Shown here: positions 62,826-64,000 of the stretch, one piece after another
Numbering within the stretch: position 1 is the stretch's first letter
How the letters are laid out: the number at the start of each line of letters is the position of its first letter
Assembly: GCA_963590405.1 (NCBI GenBank)
Contig: CAVAPE010000003.1
Location: 1-64,000, forward strand
DNA: 64,000 nucleotides
Reading direction: 5' to 3'
DNA from: Limisoma sp963590405
GTDB lineage: Bacteria; Bacteroidota; Bacteroidia; Bacteroidales; Muribaculaceae
Notes under the pieces: generated by a model
The model's database searches: none
Told to the model about the DNA's origin: nothing
Seen by the model: the letters and a program-made list of their open reading frames with translations, nothing else
Program-made: the position numbers and the translations under genes

Positions 62826-62862
62826 ATTTGCCCTTCGCTCCCGCGAGGGGCAAATTGTTTTT
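62826..62862 (+). terminator. Terminator of acpP-fabF
   Basis: ATTTGCCC (62826 onward) pairs with GGGCAAAT, with an inner TCGC/GCGA stem, followed by TGTTTTT. Confidence 0.88.
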
Positions 62863-62896
62863 CAGGGGGGCGCCCAGGAGGGGATGGAGCCCCAGA

Positions 62897-62977
62897 GGGC
62901 GGTAAAGAATGATGCGCCCCAGTGGTGGTAGAAAAAGGGGTGCGCCTTGTGGGCGGTAAAGAAAGATGTGCCCCGTA
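62897..62977. repeat. 27-bp degenerate tandem repeat, 3 copies
   Basis: Units start at 62897, 62924 and 62951. The outer two share GGGCGGTAAAGAA and end in GCCCC; the middle one has GGTGGTAGAAAAA. A half unit (GAGCCCCAGA) precedes them. Confidence 0.75.
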
Positions 62978-62999
62978 GAGGGTGCAACCAACACCAGCC

Positions 63000-63113
63000 G
63001 GTGCGGCGATGATGATGGTGCCGGTGGGTGATGGTTGTGTTGCCGGTGTGTTGATGGTTGTGGTGCCGATGCGGCGATGATGATGGTGCCGGTGCGGTGA
63101 TGATGATGGTGTC
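63000..63113. repeat. 23-bp tandem repeat, 5 copies
   Basis: Units of 22-23 bp start at 63000, 63023, 63045, 63068 and 63091, of the type GGTGCGGCGATGATGATGG followed by TGCC. This minisatellite is likely to vary in copy number. Confidence 0.8.
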
Positions 63114-63125
63114 GGTGGGCGAAGA

Positions 63126-63323
63126 ATAGGCTGAAAGCCTTACTCGACCATAGCCCAGGGCAACGCCCTGGGTATGAGTATATTAACAAATAGCGCCCTG
63201 AAAGGGCAACACAAATCACCAACGTTGCCGCTGGAGTGTTGCCCTTTCAGGGCGCAAAACACGTATTCGTTTGTTACCCAGGGCGTTGCCCTGGGCTATG
63301 GTCGAGTAAGGCTTTCAGCCTAT
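63126..63323. repeat. 198-bp near-perfect palindromic element, copy 2
   Basis: The outer arms (ATAGGCTGAAAGCCTTACTC and GAGTAAGGCTTTCAGCCTAT) pair perfectly and continue through CGACCATAGCCCAGGGCAAC. The inner pair is GCGCCCTGAAAGGGCAAC/GTTGCCCTTTCAGGGCGC. It is the reverse-oriented relative of 54521-54716. Confidence 0.9.
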
Positions 63324-63334
63324 AAAAAATGCGC

Positions 63335-63344
63335 NNNNNNNNNN
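63335..63344. other. Assembly gap (10 N)
   Basis: The left flank ends TATAAAAAATGCGC and the right begins GGCTTGCAC. Copy 1 of the module, read on its minus strand, has about 31 bp between the same landmarks (rest of a GCGC hairpin, then an A/T stretch), so the missing sequence is probably short. Confidence 0.9.
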
Positions 63345-63347
63345 GGC

Positions 63348-63508
63348 TTGCACTATCTTTTAATAAGATAGGCTGCATCTCAGCAGAAAAAATGAGCAAG
63401 CTCTTTTTTCTGCATTCGATTTGCACTATCTTTTAATAAGATAGGCTGCGCCTCGGCAAAGAAAATTGAGCAAGCTCTTTTCTTTTCTCTCGGCTTGCAC
63501 TATCTTTG
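63348..63508 (+). repeat. 73-74-bp tandem promoter/hairpin units ahead of the BspA-like gene
   Basis: TTGCACTATCTTT occurs at 63348, 63421 and 63495. The first two copies read TATCTTTT and are followed by perfect A/T hairpins (63383-63413 and 63458-63485, each with GAGC-AA-GCTC at the tip). The third reads TATCTTTG, a proper -7 box (63501-63508), six bases before the start codon. Confidence 0.8.
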
Positions 63509-63514
63509 TAAATT

Positions 63515-64000
63515 ATGAAAAAGGCTTTATTTACAATCGCTTTGTGCTGCGCTACGATGTGCGCAGGAGCAATGGAGACGACCTCCGGACAACTGTCTGC
63601 CGTTGTGCCTGCCGCCGATGCAGCAACGATTACATCACTTACGCTGTCGGGCACTATGGATGTGCGCGACTTCGCTTATATCCAGGAGTCTATGCCGCAA
63701 CTGGCGCAACTCGACTTGTCGGCAGTCACCGTGGAGGAATATTCCGACAAGGTGCCTGTGCTCGGCAATTTCACTTTCTATCCTGCCAACGAATTGCCTA
63801 AATACGGACTGATGGGCGTGGCATCGCTCACGTCGGTTGCTCTGCCGTCGACAATCACGTCGATAGGCGAGGGCGCTATGGCAGGCTGTACGGGTGTTAC
63901 GTCGCTCGCACTGCCGTCGACGGTGACCACCATCGACACCAACGCCTTCTCGGGAATGACGGCACTCGCCACCATCACTGGCGGCGACGCAGTGCAGACC
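63515..64000 (+). CDS. BspA-like leucine-rich-repeat surface protein (partial)
   Basis: 162 codons run to the window end without a stop. A signal peptide (MKKALFTIALCCATMCAGA) is followed by an N-terminal cap (ATITSLTLSGTMDVRDFAYI, LAQLDLSAVTVEEY). LRR_5/BspA-type repeats of ~23 residues come next: LTSVALPSTITSIGEGAMAGC, VTSLALPSTVTTIDTNAFSGM. Such proteins are surface exposed and often T9SS-exported; the C-terminus is off the window. The start sits directly after the -7 box, so the mRNA is probably leaderless. Confidence 0.85.
   Translation, partial: MKKALFTIALCCATMCAGAMETTSGQLSAVVPAADAATITSLTLSGTMDVRDFAYIQESMPQLAQLDLSAVTVEEYSDKVPVLGNFTFYPANELPKYGLMGVASLTSVALPSTITSIGEGAMAGCTGVTSLALPSTVTTIDTNAFSGMTALATITGGDAVQT

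Larger units (their letters stand above)
62801..63514. other. Repeat nest between fabF and the BspA-like gene
   Basis: These 714 bp without a gene hold, in order: the fabF terminator, a 27-bp tandem repeat, a 23-bp tandem repeat, the second palindromic element, an assembly gap, and a 73-74-bp repeated promoter/hairpin module. Each is listed separately. The apparent frames here are low-complexity translations of the repeats. Confidence 0.8.

Noticed and set aside
1..64000. tRNA, rRNA, tmRNA or riboswitch genes
   Set aside because: No stretch with tRNA landmarks (GGTTCRANYCC loop) or rRNA-like sequence was seen in the intergenic regions; a covariance-model scan was not possible.

Overview
The window looks like one chromosome segment of a gut- or rumen-type Bacteroidales bacterium. 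The evidence is SusC/SusD pairs, lipoproteins with Bacteroidetes lipoboxes, many secreted proteins ending in type IX secretion (T9SS)-like tails, and promoters of the Bacteroidetes form TTTG-N19/20-TAnnTTTG instead of Shine-Dalgarno sites. Muribaculaceae or a Prevotella-like lineage would fit, but I cannot fix the genus. Two runs of ten N show it is a scaffold of three contigs, probably from a draft or metagenome.

Layout. 1-2593 is an accessory/defence patch: the end of a HigA-type antitoxin, a decayed adenine methylase, a perfect 28-bp palindrome, and an ATPase/RloB gene pair. 2687-8450 is an RND efflux operon (adaptor, pump, outer-membrane channel), facing an AraC regulator at 8593-9432. 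9689-11314 is a secreted protein. 11756-22366 is a glycan-utilisation locus: SusC, SusD, two surface lipoproteins, then a GHL10-type hydrolase behind an internal terminator. 24139-36407 holds a secreted beta-rich protein, a radical SAM/SPASM protein with a glycosyltransferase, a large modular secreted protein, a GH3-type adenylating enzyme, an alkaline phosphatase, a cysteine-free sirtuin and an AAA-ATPase-like/PD-(D/E)XK protein. 37972-50936 includes two WG-repeat lipoproteins, a type II restriction-modification pair, a PlsC acyltransferase, a SufE/membrane protein/POT transporter operon, a histidine phosphatase and a U32 protein. 50954-55966 encodes T9SS-type adhesin-like proteins. 56185-59008 is a probable copper/heavy-metal cluster. 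60376-62800 has a class I glutamine amidotransferase-like hydrolase, then acpP-fabF. The window ends in a BspA-like leucine-rich-repeat gene.

Two themes stand out. First, four AAA_14/DUF4143-type ATPase genes (22442-23788, 36432-37781, 48323-49666, 59012-60181) each have a private tandem repeat of 32-33 bp directly upstream of the promoter or start; a fifth array of the same kind sits, without an ATPase, upstream of the AraC gene. Second, a ~197-bp near-perfect palindrome occurs twice (54521-54716 and 63126-63323). Its two arms differ between copies in a compensating way, and both times it lies upstream of a surface-protein gene next to a duplicated promoter/hairpin module. I see no tRNA, rRNA, CRISPR array or recognisable transposase gene.
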